Assembly (NCBI GenBank): GCA_964405075.1
Contig: CAYOMP010000041.1
Coordinates: forward strand, 1-18,347
Direction: 5' to 3'
Source: CAYOMP01 sp964405075
GTDB taxonomy: Bacteria > Bacillota > Clostridia > Lachnospirales > Lachnospiraceae
DNA: 18,347 bases
Shown: in pieces, positions 1-8,225 of the stretch
Layout of the letters: every line of letters begins with the position of its first letter
Numbering within the stretch: the first letter of the stretch is position 1
Notes under the pieces: model-generated
Seen by the model: only the letters and a program-made list of their open reading frames with translations
Told to the model about the DNA's origin: nothing
Database searches by the model: none
Translations under genes and position numbers: made by a program

Positions 1-290
1 TCATCCTTTTCAATTAGACTTGCTGCATATCTTGCAATCTGTATCTTTTCATCTCTATGCAGTTCATTTCTAAAAGAAACTGCCTCTTCTTTTACCGAAT
101 CAACTAATTTTTCTATTCTTACTGCTCCACCAAAAACCTTTGTTAGAAGCCCCTTGCTGTCCATTGAATTCAAATCTCTTCTGATAGTAGATTCTGAAGC
201 ATCAAACATATCTCTTAATTCCTGTACAGTAACACTTCCATTTGCCTGTACTAACTTGTATATTTCTTCCTGTCTTTTTTCTGTAAGCAT
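1..290 (-). CDS. DeoR-family transcriptional regulator, N-terminal part (possible fruR)
   Basis: Reading the minus strand from ATG at 290 gives 96 codons before the window edge, so the C-terminal sugar-phosphate sensing domain is outside the window. The start MLTEKRQEEIYKLV and the helix-turn-helix with SESTIRRDLNSM (about residues 36-47) followed by GLLTKVFGGAVR are typical of DeoR-family repressors of sugar operons. AAGGA lies 9 bases before the ATG. The gene follows ptsI in the same direction after a 288-bp gap that carries repeat copy G, so it may be transcribed separately. In relatives, regulators of this family usually accompany fruK-fruA, and direct repeats at the fru promoter would suit such a protein; the assignment to fruR is inference. 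It could instead open another sugar operon beyond the edge. Confidence 0.85.
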   Translation of the reverse strand, partial: MLTEKRQEEIYKLVQANGSVTVQELRDMFDASESTIRRDLNSMDSKGLLTKVFGGAVRIEKLVDSVKEEAVSFRNELHRDEKIQIARYAASLIEKD

Positions 291-327
291 ACTCTCATAT
301 CCTTTTCAAATTATCGCTGCGCTGGTG

Positions 328-372
328 GAAAACCTATGTAAACATAATTTTCTCCTCGTTGCTCGCGTAAAT
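328..372 (-). repeat. Interspersed repeat copy G with a strong SD and a three-codon ORF
   Basis: This 45-base segment matches 16746-16790 (copy F) at 44 of 45 positions. Read on the minus strand it holds GAGGAGA (351-357), then ATG TTT ACA TAG (334-345) at good ribosome-binding distance, then GGTTTTC. It lies about 40 bases before the DeoR-gene start, in its likely 5' leader. No protein of useful length is encoded. Confidence 0.8.
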
Positions 373-578
373 CATTTTTTATTGAATATAAATTTTTCCA
401 AAATTACTTATCCAATAAAAGTTCTTATAATTATACACATCTCACAAATACTAAAATTTCTTTATAAGATTACTCAGGTGTGAAAAGTTTTTCAACAAAC
501 TCTTCTTCCATTATCTCATAATCCTTCAAAAATGAGAAGTATTTCCAGAAAATAATATAATCAAGTCTTAGCTTACTA

Positions 579-2237
579 CTATAACCACTGTTTTAAAATT
601 TCTTCCCTTTCATTTCCAATATGTGTTTCAGAAATGATTTTCCTAATAGGAAGTATACTAGCTGGAGATACTGATAACTCGTCGATTCCCATACTTAGAA
701 ATAGTTTTGTAAGTTTAGTATCTGCACCTAATTCACCACAAATACCACACCAGATTCCTGCCTGATGAGCATTTTGAATAGTAGTATTAATCATACGAAG
801 TACTGCTAAATGATGTGCATCAAAAAACTCTTCTAATTGTTCATTCTGTCTGTCAATCGCTAAAAGATATTGTGTCAAATCATTTGTACCTATACTAAAG
901 AAATCAACCTCTTTTGCTAGCAAGTCACTAATAACAGCTGCTGCAGGTGTTTCAATCATGATTCCCTGTTCAACCTCACCAAACGAGATACCCTCATTAG
1001 TTAATTCATCCTTTACCTGTTCAACAATTTCCTTGATTTTCTTTATTTCCTTTAATGATGTAATCATAGGATACATAATTGCAATTTTTCCATAAGCACT
1101 TGCTCTGTAAATTGCTCTTAGCTGTGTCTTAAAAATTTCGGTTCTAGTAAGACAGATACGAATTGCTCTACATCCCATTGCTGGGTTTTCTTCCTGAGGC
1201 ATTTCAAAATAGTCTACCTGTTTATCTGCACCGATATCTAAAGTTCTAATAATTACTCTTCTTCCAGCCATTGTTTCAGCTACCAATTTGTATACCTGAA
1301 GCTGTTCCTCTTCTGTAGGATATGTGCTGTTTTCAAGATATAAGAATTCACTTCTGAATAAACCAATACCTTCTGCATCATTTTCTAAAACCATTCCTAA
1401 ATCCTTAAGACTTCCAATATTGGCATAAGTCATAACAGATTTACCATCTATTGTTTCACTCTTTTGACCACGAAGTTTCTGCATAAGTAACTTCTTTTCT
1501 TTTTCAGTTTCTAATTCCTTAGCCTTATTTGACAAAGTCTCTTCGTCAGGTTCAACAACAATATATCCCAAATTGCCATCAACAATTGCTGTCTTACCAT
1601 CAATTTCATCATCTAATGTAATGTCAGTTGCGACTAATGCAGGAATTCCCATTGTTCGTGCCAATATTGCTGTATGTGAACTAGTTGTTCCATGAACAGT
1701 TACGAAGGCAAGAACCTTATCCTTATCCATCTGAACAGTTTCACTAGGTGATAAATCATCAGCAACTATTATTACTGGTTCCTTTTGATTTTTTAAATCC
1801 TTTGATGTACCACATAAAATAGAAATTACGCGTTCCGATATATCCTTTACATCAGCTTCTCTTGCATTCATATACTCATCGTCCATAGCAGCAAACATAG
1901 TTGCAAAATTCTCGCTGGTTACAGACACTGCATATTCAGCATTTAATCCCTGATTTTTAACAATATTTTCAACAGATTCTAAATAATCATCGTCCTGAAG
2001 CATCATCTGATGAATTTCAAAAATAGCAGCATTAGCTTCTCCAACTTCCTTCAAAGCTTTATTATATAATTCTCCAAGCTGGTTAATCGCTTCATCCCTT
2101 GCTACGTAAAATCTTTTTATTTCCTCATCAATATTATCTATTTTCTGTCTTTTAATCTGCTGTTGATTTTTCTTAAAAACACATATCTTACCAATGGCAA
2201 TTCCATTGAAAACACTTTTTCCAAAATATTGTTTCAT
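579..2237 (-). CDS. ptsI: PTS enzyme I (phosphoenolpyruvate-protein phosphotransferase)
   Basis: Enzyme I takes phosphate from phosphoenolpyruvate and passes it to His15 of HPr, the first cytoplasmic step of all PTS sugar uptake. At 552 aa it has the normal length. The N-terminal HPr-binding helical region is followed by the phosphohistidine loop GTTSSHTAILA with His188, and then the PEP-binding barrel with EGIGLFRSEFLY, the metal-binding region and MIETPAA. GICGELGAD near residues 498-506 contains the acid/base Cys500. It is the last gene of the fru operon, 32 bp after ptsH, and a weaker AAAGGTAA precedes its ATG. No convincing terminator follows it. Whether this is the cell's only enzyme I cannot be told here. 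Confidence 0.97.
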   Translation of the reverse strand: MKQYFGKSVFNGIAIGKICVFKKNQQQIKRQKIDNIDEEIKRFYVARDEAINQLGELYNKALKEVGEANAAIFEIHQMMLQDDDYLESVENIVKNQGLNAEYAVSVTSENFATMFAAMDDEYMNAREADVKDISERVISILCGTSKDLKNQKEPVIIVADDLSPSETVQMDKDKVLAFVTVHGTTSSHTAILARTMGIPALVATDITLDDEIDGKTAIVDGNLGYIVVEPDEETLSNKAKELETEKEKKLLMQKLRGQKSETIDGKSVMTYANIGSLKDLGMVLENDAEGIGLFRSEFLYLENSTYPTEEEQLQVYKLVAETMAGRRVIIRTLDIGADKQVDYFEMPQEENPAMGCRAIRICLTRTEIFKTQLRAIYRASAYGKIAIMYPMITSLKEIKKIKEIVEQVKDELTNEGISFGEVEQGIMIETPAAAVISDLLAKEVDFFSIGTNDLTQYLLAIDRQNEQLEEFFDAHHLAVLRMINTTIQNAHQAGIWCGICGELGADTKLTKLFLSMGIDELSVSPASILPIRKIISETHIGNEREEILKQWL

Positions 2238-2269
2238 AGTCGCATTACCTTTCGTGTTCTAAATTAATC

Positions 2270-2527
2270 CTATAAGTTATCCTTTAAGAAATTCTCTAAT
2301 TCCTTTGCTGCTGCTTCTTCGTCTTCACCATCTACACGAACTACTATTTCCATTCCCTGTTTAACGCCTAAGCCCATTATACCGAATATTTTCTTAGCAT
2401 CAACTTCTTTTCCATCTTTTTCAATTGTTACCGTTGAAGTAAATCCCTTTGCTGCTTTAACTAATTCTCCTGCCGGACGAGCATGAATGCCCTGTTCATC
2501 CTTAATTGTATACTTAAATTCCTTCAT
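2270..2527 (-). CDS. ptsH: HPr-type phosphocarrier protein lacking the Ser46 regulatory site
   Basis: HPr relays phosphate from enzyme I to sugar-specific EIIA domains in the cytoplasm. The 85-aa protein has the usual length. GIHARPAGELV carries the phosphorylatable His15 and Arg17. An ungapped alignment with the classical Firmicutes motif LKSIMGVMSLG places AKKIFGIMGLG so that residue 46, normally the Ser phosphorylated by HPr kinase, is Lys (codon AAA at 2390-2392). The protein should therefore work in transport but not form HPr(Ser-P). AGGAGA precedes the ATG. It sits between fruA (173-bp gap with a likely internal promoter) and ptsI (32 bp). A second, Ser46-bearing HPr may be encoded elsewhere; that is inference. 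Confidence 0.95.
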   Translation of the reverse strand: MKEFKYTIKDEQGIHARPAGELVKAAKGFTSTVTIEKDGKEVDAKKIFGIMGLGVKQGMEIVVRVDGEDEEAAAKELENFLKDNL

Positions 2528-2670
2528 ATCAATCTCTCCTATTCCTTCTTTTATTTATACCTTTATTACTACTTTTCAGCGTTCTTTCAAGACTCGCTAT
2601 TTTCGCATTCATATCTTAACAAAAGTCACGGGTGTTCTGGATTTAATCATAGATTATTTTATATTCTATA

Positions 2671-2679
2671 ATTATAGCA
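2671..2679 (-). promoter_or_regulatory. Likely internal promoter of ptsH-ptsI (extended -10)
   Basis: The 173-bp gap between fruA and ptsH holds, on the minus strand, TGC followed directly by TATAAT, an extended -10 element with a perfect hexamer. No good -35 is seen 17 bases upstream. It would give a 5' leader of about 140 bases before ptsH and let the general PTS proteins be made without fructose induction. No terminator is visible after fruA, so read-through is also likely. Confidence 0.45.
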
Positions 2680-2700
2680 TTGTAATTTTTATAACTGTTT

Positions 2701-4602
2701 TTATTCTTCTACTTTTTTCTTCAAAACACCTAATAATAAGGCTCCTACTACTGTTCCTACTACCAATGATACAAGATACATTACTGCATTTCCAACTACT
2801 GGGAATACAAAGATTCCTCCATGTGGTGCCATTAATGTGCAACCAAATGCCATTGATAACATTCCTGCAACTGCTGAACCAACGAAACAAGATGGAATTA
2901 CTCTAATTGGATCTGCAGCTGCATATGGAATTGCACCTTCTGTAATAAATGCAAGTCCCATAATAAAGTTAACAAGACCAGATTCTCTTTCTTTTTTAGT
3001 AAATTTATTTTTAAATAAAACTGTTGCTAAAGCTATAGCACATGGTGGAACCATACCACCTACCATAACTGCTGCCATAATATCATAATTTCCTGAAACA
3101 ATAGATGCTGTACCAAATACATATGATGCTTTATTAAAAGGACCACCCATATCAATAGCCATCATTCCACCTACAATTAACCCTAATACAATTTTGCTAT
3201 AACTACTCATATTAGTTAATGTTGTATTTAGCAAAGTATTCAATGCCCCAACTGGTGGTTCAACTATATACATCATAATGATTCCGATAAATAGTACTCC
3301 AAATACTGGATATAACAATACCGGTGCTATTTTTTCCAATGCTTCTGGTAATTTGCTAAAAACAACCTTTAAACCAAGAACTAAATATCCTGCAATAAAT
3401 CCAGCTGCCAAAGCACCTAAGAATCCAGAAGTTCCACTAGATGCCATCATTCCACCTACAAAACCAACTGCAAGTGCCGGTCTGTCACCGATAGCCATTG
3501 CAATATATGCAGATAATACCGGAAGCATTAGACCAAATGCTACACCACCAATTTGTTTCAACATTGCCGCTATTGGTGTAATCGTACCAAAGTTTCCTCT
3601 CATATCCTCTGGAAGAGAATTAATATCTACACAAAATCCATCAATTAAAAATGCAAGTGCTATTAAGATACCTCCACCTACTACGAATGGTAACATATGT
3701 GATACGCCATTCATTAACTGAGTATATACCTTATGACCTTTACTTTCTGATGATGTTTTAACCTTCGTTGTATTTGCCTTATCAGCCTGATATACAGCTA
3801 CATTACCACTAATAGCCTGTTCTACCAACTGAACAGCTCTGCTAATTCCATCAGATACCTGACAAATTATAACCTTTTTACCATAGAAACGTTCCATCGG
3901 AACCTGTGCATCAGCTGCAACGATAATGCAATCAGCTTCAGCAATTTCTTCGTCAGTAAGAACATTTTTTGCTCCGCCTGAACCTCTTGTTTCAACTTTA
4001 ATTGAACAACCGGCTGCAACTGCTGCTTTTTCTAATCCTTCAGCTGCCATATAAGTATGTGCAATACCAGTAGGGCATGAAGTAACTGCTAACAATTTGG
4101 CTTTGCTGCCGCCACCAACAACGCCTTCCGAAACAACACCTTCCTTTGCACTATCCGCAGCATCTACGATTTTCAAGAACTCTTCTGGAGTTGATGCATT
4201 TTTTAAATTTGCAACAAAATCTTCATCCATTAAAAGAGTTGATAGTTTGCTAAGCACATCTAAATGAACATTATCTTTTGTATTTGGTGCTGCAATTAAG
4301 AATAACAATTCTACTGGTTCACCATCTAATGAATCAAAATCAACACCTTTTTTAATAACCATTGCTGCAAGGCCAGGTTTTTTAACTGCATCACATTTAC
4401 CATGTGGAATTGCAACACCTTCGCCAATACCAGTTGTACTTTCTTCTTCTCTTAAGAATACCTGCTTTTTATATTCTTCCTTATTAGTAATATTTCCGCT
4501 TCTTTCCATTAAATCAATTGCCAGATTCAACGCTTCTTCTTTATTAGAAGGAGCAGCTGTAAGGGAAATGCTTCTTTTGTCAATCAAATCAATAATTCTC
4601 AT
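2701..4602 (-). CDS. fruA: Fructose-specific PTS permease, EIIABC
   Basis: This membrane permease imports fructose and phosphorylates it to fructose 1-phosphate with phosphate from HPr. The 633-aa chain has the domain order A-B-C. EIIA covers about residues 1-150 with AIPHGK and His67. A Gly/Ser-rich linker leads to EIIB at about 168-265 with SCPTGIAHTYMAAE and Cys176. EIIC covers about 295-630 with many hydrophobic segments and the motifs GGPFNKASY and ITEGAIPYAAADP that mark the fructose family. GGGAGGA lies 8 bases before the ATG. It follows fruK by 36 bp and precedes ptsH. Mannose-type specificity is conceivable, but the neighbouring 1-phosphofructokinase makes fructose the strong choice. 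Confidence 0.96.
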   Translation of the reverse strand: MRIIDLIDKRSISLTAAPSNKEEALNLAIDLMERSGNITNKEEYKKQVFLREEESTTGIGEGVAIPHGKCDAVKKPGLAAMVIKKGVDFDSLDGEPVELLFLIAAPNTKDNVHLDVLSKLSTLLMDEDFVANLKNASTPEEFLKIVDAADSAKEGVVSEGVVGGGSKAKLLAVTSCPTGIAHTYMAAEGLEKAAVAAGCSIKVETRGSGGAKNVLTDEEIAEADCIIVAADAQVPMERFYGKKVIICQVSDGISRAVQLVEQAISGNVAVYQADKANTTKVKTSSESKGHKVYTQLMNGVSHMLPFVVGGGILIALAFLIDGFCVDINSLPEDMRGNFGTITPIAAMLKQIGGVAFGLMLPVLSAYIAMAIGDRPALAVGFVGGMMASSGTSGFLGALAAGFIAGYLVLGLKVVFSKLPEALEKIAPVLLYPVFGVLFIGIIMMYIVEPPVGALNTLLNTTLTNMSSYSKIVLGLIVGGMMAIDMGGPFNKASYVFGTASIVSGNYDIMAAVMVGGMVPPCAIALATVLFKNKFTKKERESGLVNFIMGLAFITEGAIPYAAADPIRVIPSCFVGSAVAGMLSMAFGCTLMAPHGGIFVFPVVGNAVMYLVSLVVGTVVGALLLGVLKKKVEE

Positions 4603-4638
4603 TGAATTAATCCTCCCTAATATTTTTATGATTGCCTT

Positions 4639-5541
4639 TTATAACTGCCTATAAATTTTTTCTATTTCGTCTTTTGTTGCTAAGAATTCTGAAAAAGCGC
4701 TGGCACTGCCTGCCGCTATACCCATTTTAAATGCTTCCTCATAATCTCTTTTTTCTGTCCATCCTGCAATAAATCCTGCCACCATAGAATCTCCGGCGCC
4801 TACAGAATTAATTAACTTTCCTTTTGGTGCTGGTAACATGTGTACATCACCATCACCATCAACTAATACCGCTCCTTCGCCTGCCATAGAAACTAATACA
4901 TTTACAGCTCCTTTGCCCTGAAGCTGTCTTGCATATGGAACAACCTCTTCTCTAGTAGTTAATTCAACACCAAATATTTCTCCCAATTCGTGATTATTTG
5001 GTTTTATTAAGAAAGGTCTATATTCCAAAACATTCATTAATAAATCCTTCGTAGCATCTACTACAAACATAACCTCTTTGTCAATTAGACGACCCATTAT
5101 ATCTCTGTAAATAGAATCAGGTAAACACTCAGGAATGCTGCCTGCCAAAACTAAAGTATCCCCTGCTTTTAACTGTTCCAGTATTTCATAAAGCTTATCA
5201 ACATCTTCCTTCTGAATTGCTGGTCCAATTCCATTTACTTCCGTACCATCGATATTTTTTAACTTAACATTGATTCGAGAAAATCCTTCTTTTACATTTA
5301 TAAAATTGTAATCAACCCTATTTCTTTTAATTTCCTCTTCAATCTTCTCACCGGTAAAACCAGCTACAAATCCTAATGCCACATTAGGAATGCCCATATT
5401 CTTAAGTACCATAGATACATTAAGTCCTTTTCCACCTGGTAAAAGTTGCTCTGTTTCCGTTCTGTTAGTCTTTCCTAATTCAAAGTCTTTTACAGATACA
5501 ATATAATCCAATGAGGGATTAAATGTTACTGTATAAATCAT
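4639..5541 (-). CDS. fruK: 1-phosphofructokinase
   Basis: This PfkB-family kinase converts fructose 1-phosphate, the product of FruA, to fructose 1,6-bisphosphate with ATP in the cytoplasm, feeding glycolysis. The 300-aa length is normal. TFNPSLDYIV at the N-terminus and PGGKGLNVSMVL (35-46) form the first PfkB signature. NSVGAGDSMVAGF contains the catalytic base Asp251 and is the second. KPNNHELGE (180-188) is also typical. Tagatose 6-phosphate kinase (LacC) is the closest alternative, but the fruA neighbour settles the assignment. AAAAGGAGGTG precedes the ATG by a few bases. It is the first gene of the fru operon and lies directly behind the promoter and direct repeats at 5571-5671. Confidence 0.95.
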   Translation of the reverse strand: MIYTVTFNPSLDYIVSVKDFELGKTNRTETEQLLPGGKGLNVSMVLKNMGIPNVALGFVAGFTGEKIEEEIKRNRVDYNFINVKEGFSRINVKLKNIDGTEVNGIGPAIQKEDVDKLYEILEQLKAGDTLVLAGSIPECLPDSIYRDIMGRLIDKEVMFVVDATKDLLMNVLEYRPFLIKPNNHELGEIFGVELTTREEVVPYARQLQGKGAVNVLVSMAGEGAVLVDGDGDVHMLPAPKGKLINSVGAGDSMVAGFIAGWTEKRDYEEAFKMGIAAGSASAFSEFLATKDEIEKIYRQL

Positions 5542-5570
5542 TGGTACACCTCCTTTTCTATGTTATGGTT

Positions 5571-5599
5571 ATTATACACTCACAATCATTCAAATTCAA
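5571..5599 (-). promoter_or_regulatory. fru operon promoter
   Basis: On the minus strand, TTGAAT (5594-5599), a 17-base spacer and a perfect TATAAT (5571-5576) lie about 30 bases before fruK. One of the three direct repeats falls inside the spacer, a position suited to repression. Confidence 0.75.
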
Positions 5600-5671
5600 T
5601 CATATTATTGCACATAATTAACAACACTTTTTTGTGTGACATTCACAAACATTCATTATTTTTCACAATCA
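5580..5671 (-). promoter_or_regulatory. Three direct repeats, likely DeoR-type operator
   Basis: On the minus strand TGATTGTGA, TGTTTGTGA and TGATTGTGA occur at 5580-5588, 5643-5651 and 5663-5671. Starts are 63 and 20 bases apart, close to whole helical turns, so the copies should face the same side of the DNA. The first lies between -10 and -35. DeoR-family sugar repressors often bind such spaced direct repeats; binding by the regulator at 1-290 is inference. Confidence 0.5.
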
Positions 5672-5817
5672 GTCACTTTTTTTTAATTTCAGAATATTTA
5701 TCGTGCAAACTCATTCGCTTTTTTAAAAATTTCATTCAAAATTAGACAAACTGATTACTATGCCACTCTTACCACCTTCATTTTATTATTACCATTTTTA
5801 TAAAATAAATCCTTTTT

Positions 5818-5950
5818 GAACAAAGAATGTGCCTTGGCACATTCTCGCGCCGAGCGCGGTCGTTTACGACATTCTACATTTTCGCGCGAGTGTGCATCCA
5901 ATGCGGAGCATTTTTTAATTCACAGGAGGACTTTCCTATGAATTAAAAAA
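5818..5950 (+). repeat. Structured interspersed repeat, copy A
   Basis: Reading plus, the copy begins GAACAAAGA and forms a perfect hairpin GAATGTGCC/GGCACATTC with loop TT (5825-5844). A second hairpin is GTCG-TTTA-CGAC (5859-5870). After a GC-rich middle, it ends in a long AT-rich inverted repeat (5911-5926 against 5935-5950, one mismatch) around AGGACTTT. Its first 54 bases are identical to 18294-18347. Its tail runs straight into the terminator at 5947-5987. No ORF is supported. Confidence 0.85.
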
Positions 5951-5987
5951 GGAAGGTAGCGCAATTTTTATGCTCTACCTTCCTTTT
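5947..5987 (-). terminator. Terminator of the Gfo/Idh gene
   Basis: A 13-bp perfect stem, AAAAGGAAGGTAG against CTACCTTCCTTTT, encloses a 15-base loop. On the minus strand it ends in a T-run about 70 bases after the stop codon at 6060. Its A/T ends would also allow termination from the other side. Confidence 0.85.
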
Positions 5988-6059
5988 AATTATTCAAATT
6001 CAAAATTCATATGTACCCACACCGAAGTATCTTCAACTAATAAAATCTTAAATTCAATT

Positions 6060-7031
6060 TTACTTCTCTTGTGGATACACTAATCCCCACTGATTTCTTA
6101 TAGAATCCATACATTCCATAACCTTTATTGAATCAGCCAATGGCATGGATTCACTTTCTATTTTTCCTTTTTTGATACATTCAATTGACTCAAGCACCTG
6201 ATATTCATAACCTGTTATTTGTTCAGGTATCTGAACTTCTTTTATCAGATTATCCTCTGTATCAAATACAGATATTTTCTGTGGATTGTTAATGTTTTCA
6301 ACAATTATGTAACCCTTGTCACCATAAAAGATTCCTTTTCTGTCAGAGCGTCCATAAATTCCATGTGTAAGCACCGCCATTTTTCCGTCATTATAAAATA
6401 GAGTAATGCTCTCCATTCCATCAACGCCGGTATCAGTAAACTGTACTGAAGTTTCTATTCTTTCTATATCACATCCAAAATGCATAAATGCAAAATTAAT
6501 CCCATAAACTCCGACATCAAGCAATGCTCCTCCGGCTAATTCCGGTGTTACAATTCTTAACTTATCATCAATTTTATAAGATAAATTAGCAGTAAGAGTT
6601 CTAACATTTCCAATAATTCCACTAGCTAATACATCATTAATCAATTTTCTTGATGGCATATATCTTGTCCAAATAGCTTCTGTTACATAGACATTTTTTT
6701 CTTTTGCTAGTTTGGCAATTTCCTTTGTCTGTTCTGCATTAATGGTAAAAGATTTTTCACATAACACTGGTTTACCATGTTCTATACACATTTTCATATC
6801 ATCATAATGTCTAGAATGGGGTGTTGCTATATATACCAATTCAACTTCCCTTTCCTGCACTAATTCTTCATAGCTTTTATAAGCCTTCTTAAAACCATTT
6901 TCTTTTGCAAATTCCTCTGCTTTTTCTTGTGTTCTTGATGCTACCGCATAACACTCAATACCTTCCATTTTTGCAAAAGTATCAGCCAAAACCTTTGCTA
7001 TTGTGCCAGTTCCTAATATACCTACTTTCAT
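6060..7031 (-). CDS. Gfo/Idh/MocA-family NAD(P)-dependent oxidoreductase
   Basis: The 323-aa protein has the family's two-domain layout. An N-terminal Rossmann fold carries GILGTGTIA (4-12) for dinucleotide binding, then ATPHSRHYDDM. The catalytic-lysine motif reads CEKSFTIN (91-98) rather than the common EKP. The C-terminal substrate domain contains GGALLDVGVYGINF, with Asp172 and Tyr176 at the usual active-site position. Members oxidise or reduce sugars, inositols or trans-dihydrodiols; the substrate cannot be predicted here. AGGGGG precedes the ATG. It is monocistronic, with an extended -10 upstream and a strong terminator downstream. No neighbouring sugar-catabolic gene other than the separate fru operon points to a pathway. 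Confidence 0.88.
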   Translation of the reverse strand: MKVGILGTGTIAKVLADTFAKMEGIECYAVASRTQEKAEEFAKENGFKKAYKSYEELVQEREVELVYIATPHSRHYDDMKMCIEHGKPVLCEKSFTINAEQTKEIAKLAKEKNVYVTEAIWTRYMPSRKLINDVLASGIIGNVRTLTANLSYKIDDKLRIVTPELAGGALLDVGVYGINFAFMHFGCDIERIETSVQFTDTGVDGMESITLFYNDGKMAVLTHGIYGRSDRKGIFYGDKGYIIVENINNPQKISVFDTEDNLIKEVQIPEQITGYEYQVLESIECIKKGKIESESMPLADSIKVMECMDSIRNQWGLVYPQEK

Positions 7032-7063
7032 TTTAATTGCCCCCTTGATAGTTTCTTAATTGT

Positions 7064-7072
7064 ATTCTACCA
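7064..7072 (-). promoter_or_regulatory. Extended -10 promoter of the Gfo/Idh gene
   Basis: On the minus strand TGG is followed directly by TAGAAT, an extended -10 about 33 bases before the ATG. The -35 is weak (TTGATA only at a 20-base distance). Confidence 0.45.
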
Positions 7073-7170
7073 TAAAATGCAATTTTTCATATCAAAAAGT
7101 ATCTTCAAGTTTTCGTAGTATCTTCCAATGCTTATATAATAATAGCATCCCCCTTTGCTGCTAACGTAAA

Positions 7171-8046
7171 TTAAATAGCTATTTTACAAGAACATCCTAT
7201 TCCCAATCCATCAGGTCCTATATGGCATGATACTCCAAGTGATAAATCATCACACATTACCTCCAAATCTGGAAAAGCCTCTTCTATTTGTGCAATCCAT
7301 TCCTCTGTTACTTCCTTAGAACTGCTTGAGGCTGCTAACAAATACAATTCTCCAGCCTCATAACTTTGTTTAAAATTGGTATTAATCTCTTCTTTCATTG
7401 CTTCAATCATTTCTTTTCTAGCTTTTGCAAAACCTCTGCATTTCTTATAAACGTCTAATGTTCCTACATCAAACTTCATAATAGGTTTTACATTAAGAAT
7501 TGAAGCAATTGCTGCTACCCCAGGCTTAACTCTTCCACCTTTTTTCAGATATTCTAATGTACTCAATCCAACATACATTATCATTTTATCTCTATTCTTT
7601 TCTAAAATATCCTTAATCTGCTCTGCCTTATAGCCCTTCTCTATTAATTCCATAGCATCTAATATTGAACGGTGCATAGTAGTAGATACTCGTCCATTAT
7701 CTACCACAAATACCCTACCTTCATATGGTTCATCACTTGCCAATCCCTGAGCCATCAGACATGAACCACTTAATCCACTACTAATAGGAACATAAAGAAC
7801 CTGTTCATATTCCTTTAGCAATTCATCCCACATATCCATAACTGCCTGTGGAGATGGTTGGGATGTTGCAACATCTACACCTTCCCTTAACATATCATAA
7901 AATTCTTCTCTTGTAATGTCCACATCTTCATAATATGTTTTATCATTGATATAAAAAGGCATTGGTAATACCTTAATATTTTTTGCCTTTACTTCATCCT
8001 GTGTTATTCCACTGTGGCTATCTGTCATTATTACGATTGGTTTCAT
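7171..8046 (-). CDS. DegV-family (FakB-type) fatty-acid-binding protein
   Basis: DegV/FakB proteins bind a fatty acid and present it to the kinase FakA for phosphorylation, feeding exogenous acyl chains into phospholipid synthesis. The 291-aa chain has the family length. MTDSHSGI opens the first domain, TSQPSP (61-66) and SSGLSGS (89-95) are the lipid-binding motifs, and YLKKGGRV and the C-terminal HIGPDGLGIG complete the signature. I chose ATG at 8046 because GAGGT lies 8 bases upstream and MKPIVIMTDS is the usual N-terminus; an in-frame ATG at 8088 adds 14 unconserved residues and has no clear SD. The frequently associated FakA is not in this window, so the lipid specificity and the actual role remain open. 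Confidence 0.92.
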   Translation of the reverse strand: MKPIVIMTDSHSGITQDEVKAKNIKVLPMPFYINDKTYYEDVDITREEFYDMLREGVDVATSQPSPQAVMDMWDELLKEYEQVLYVPISSGLSGSCLMAQGLASDEPYEGRVFVVDNGRVSTTMHRSILDAMELIEKGYKAEQIKDILEKNRDKMIMYVGLSTLEYLKKGGRVKPGVAAIASILNVKPIMKFDVGTLDVYKKCRGFAKARKEMIEAMKEEINTNFKQSYEAGELYLLAASSSSKEVTEEWIAQIEEAFPDLEVMCDDLSLGVSCHIGPDGLGIGCSCKIAI

Positions 8047-8225
8047 ATTATTACCTCTTATTTTCCTAAGTTTATATTGTTTTAACAATACATCTATATT
8101 TTAAAGACTTGCTTTCGAATCTTGTACACTGAATTTATGTAAGACTTAGCTTACATCTTATAAATTTAATATTACAATTCATGTGCAACCATACAAAGCG
8201 TTTATGTGTTTTCTTACCATTGAAT

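Noticed and set aside
154..483. 109-aa plus-strand ORF
   Set aside because: It is antisense to the DeoR-family gene and runs through repeat G; the minus-strand reading shows a clear helix-turn-helix.
480..578. Terminator after ptsI
   Set aside because: Only short four-base hairpins without a T-run were found.
2483..2906. Plus-strand ORFs over the ptsH-fruA gap
   Set aside because: They overlap the clear minus-strand ptsH and fruA genes, have no SD and show no recognisable motif.
7138..7162. Terminator after the degV-type gene
   Set aside because: TAGCA/TGCTA is only a five-base stem with a broken T-run (TTATTATAT); too weak to list.
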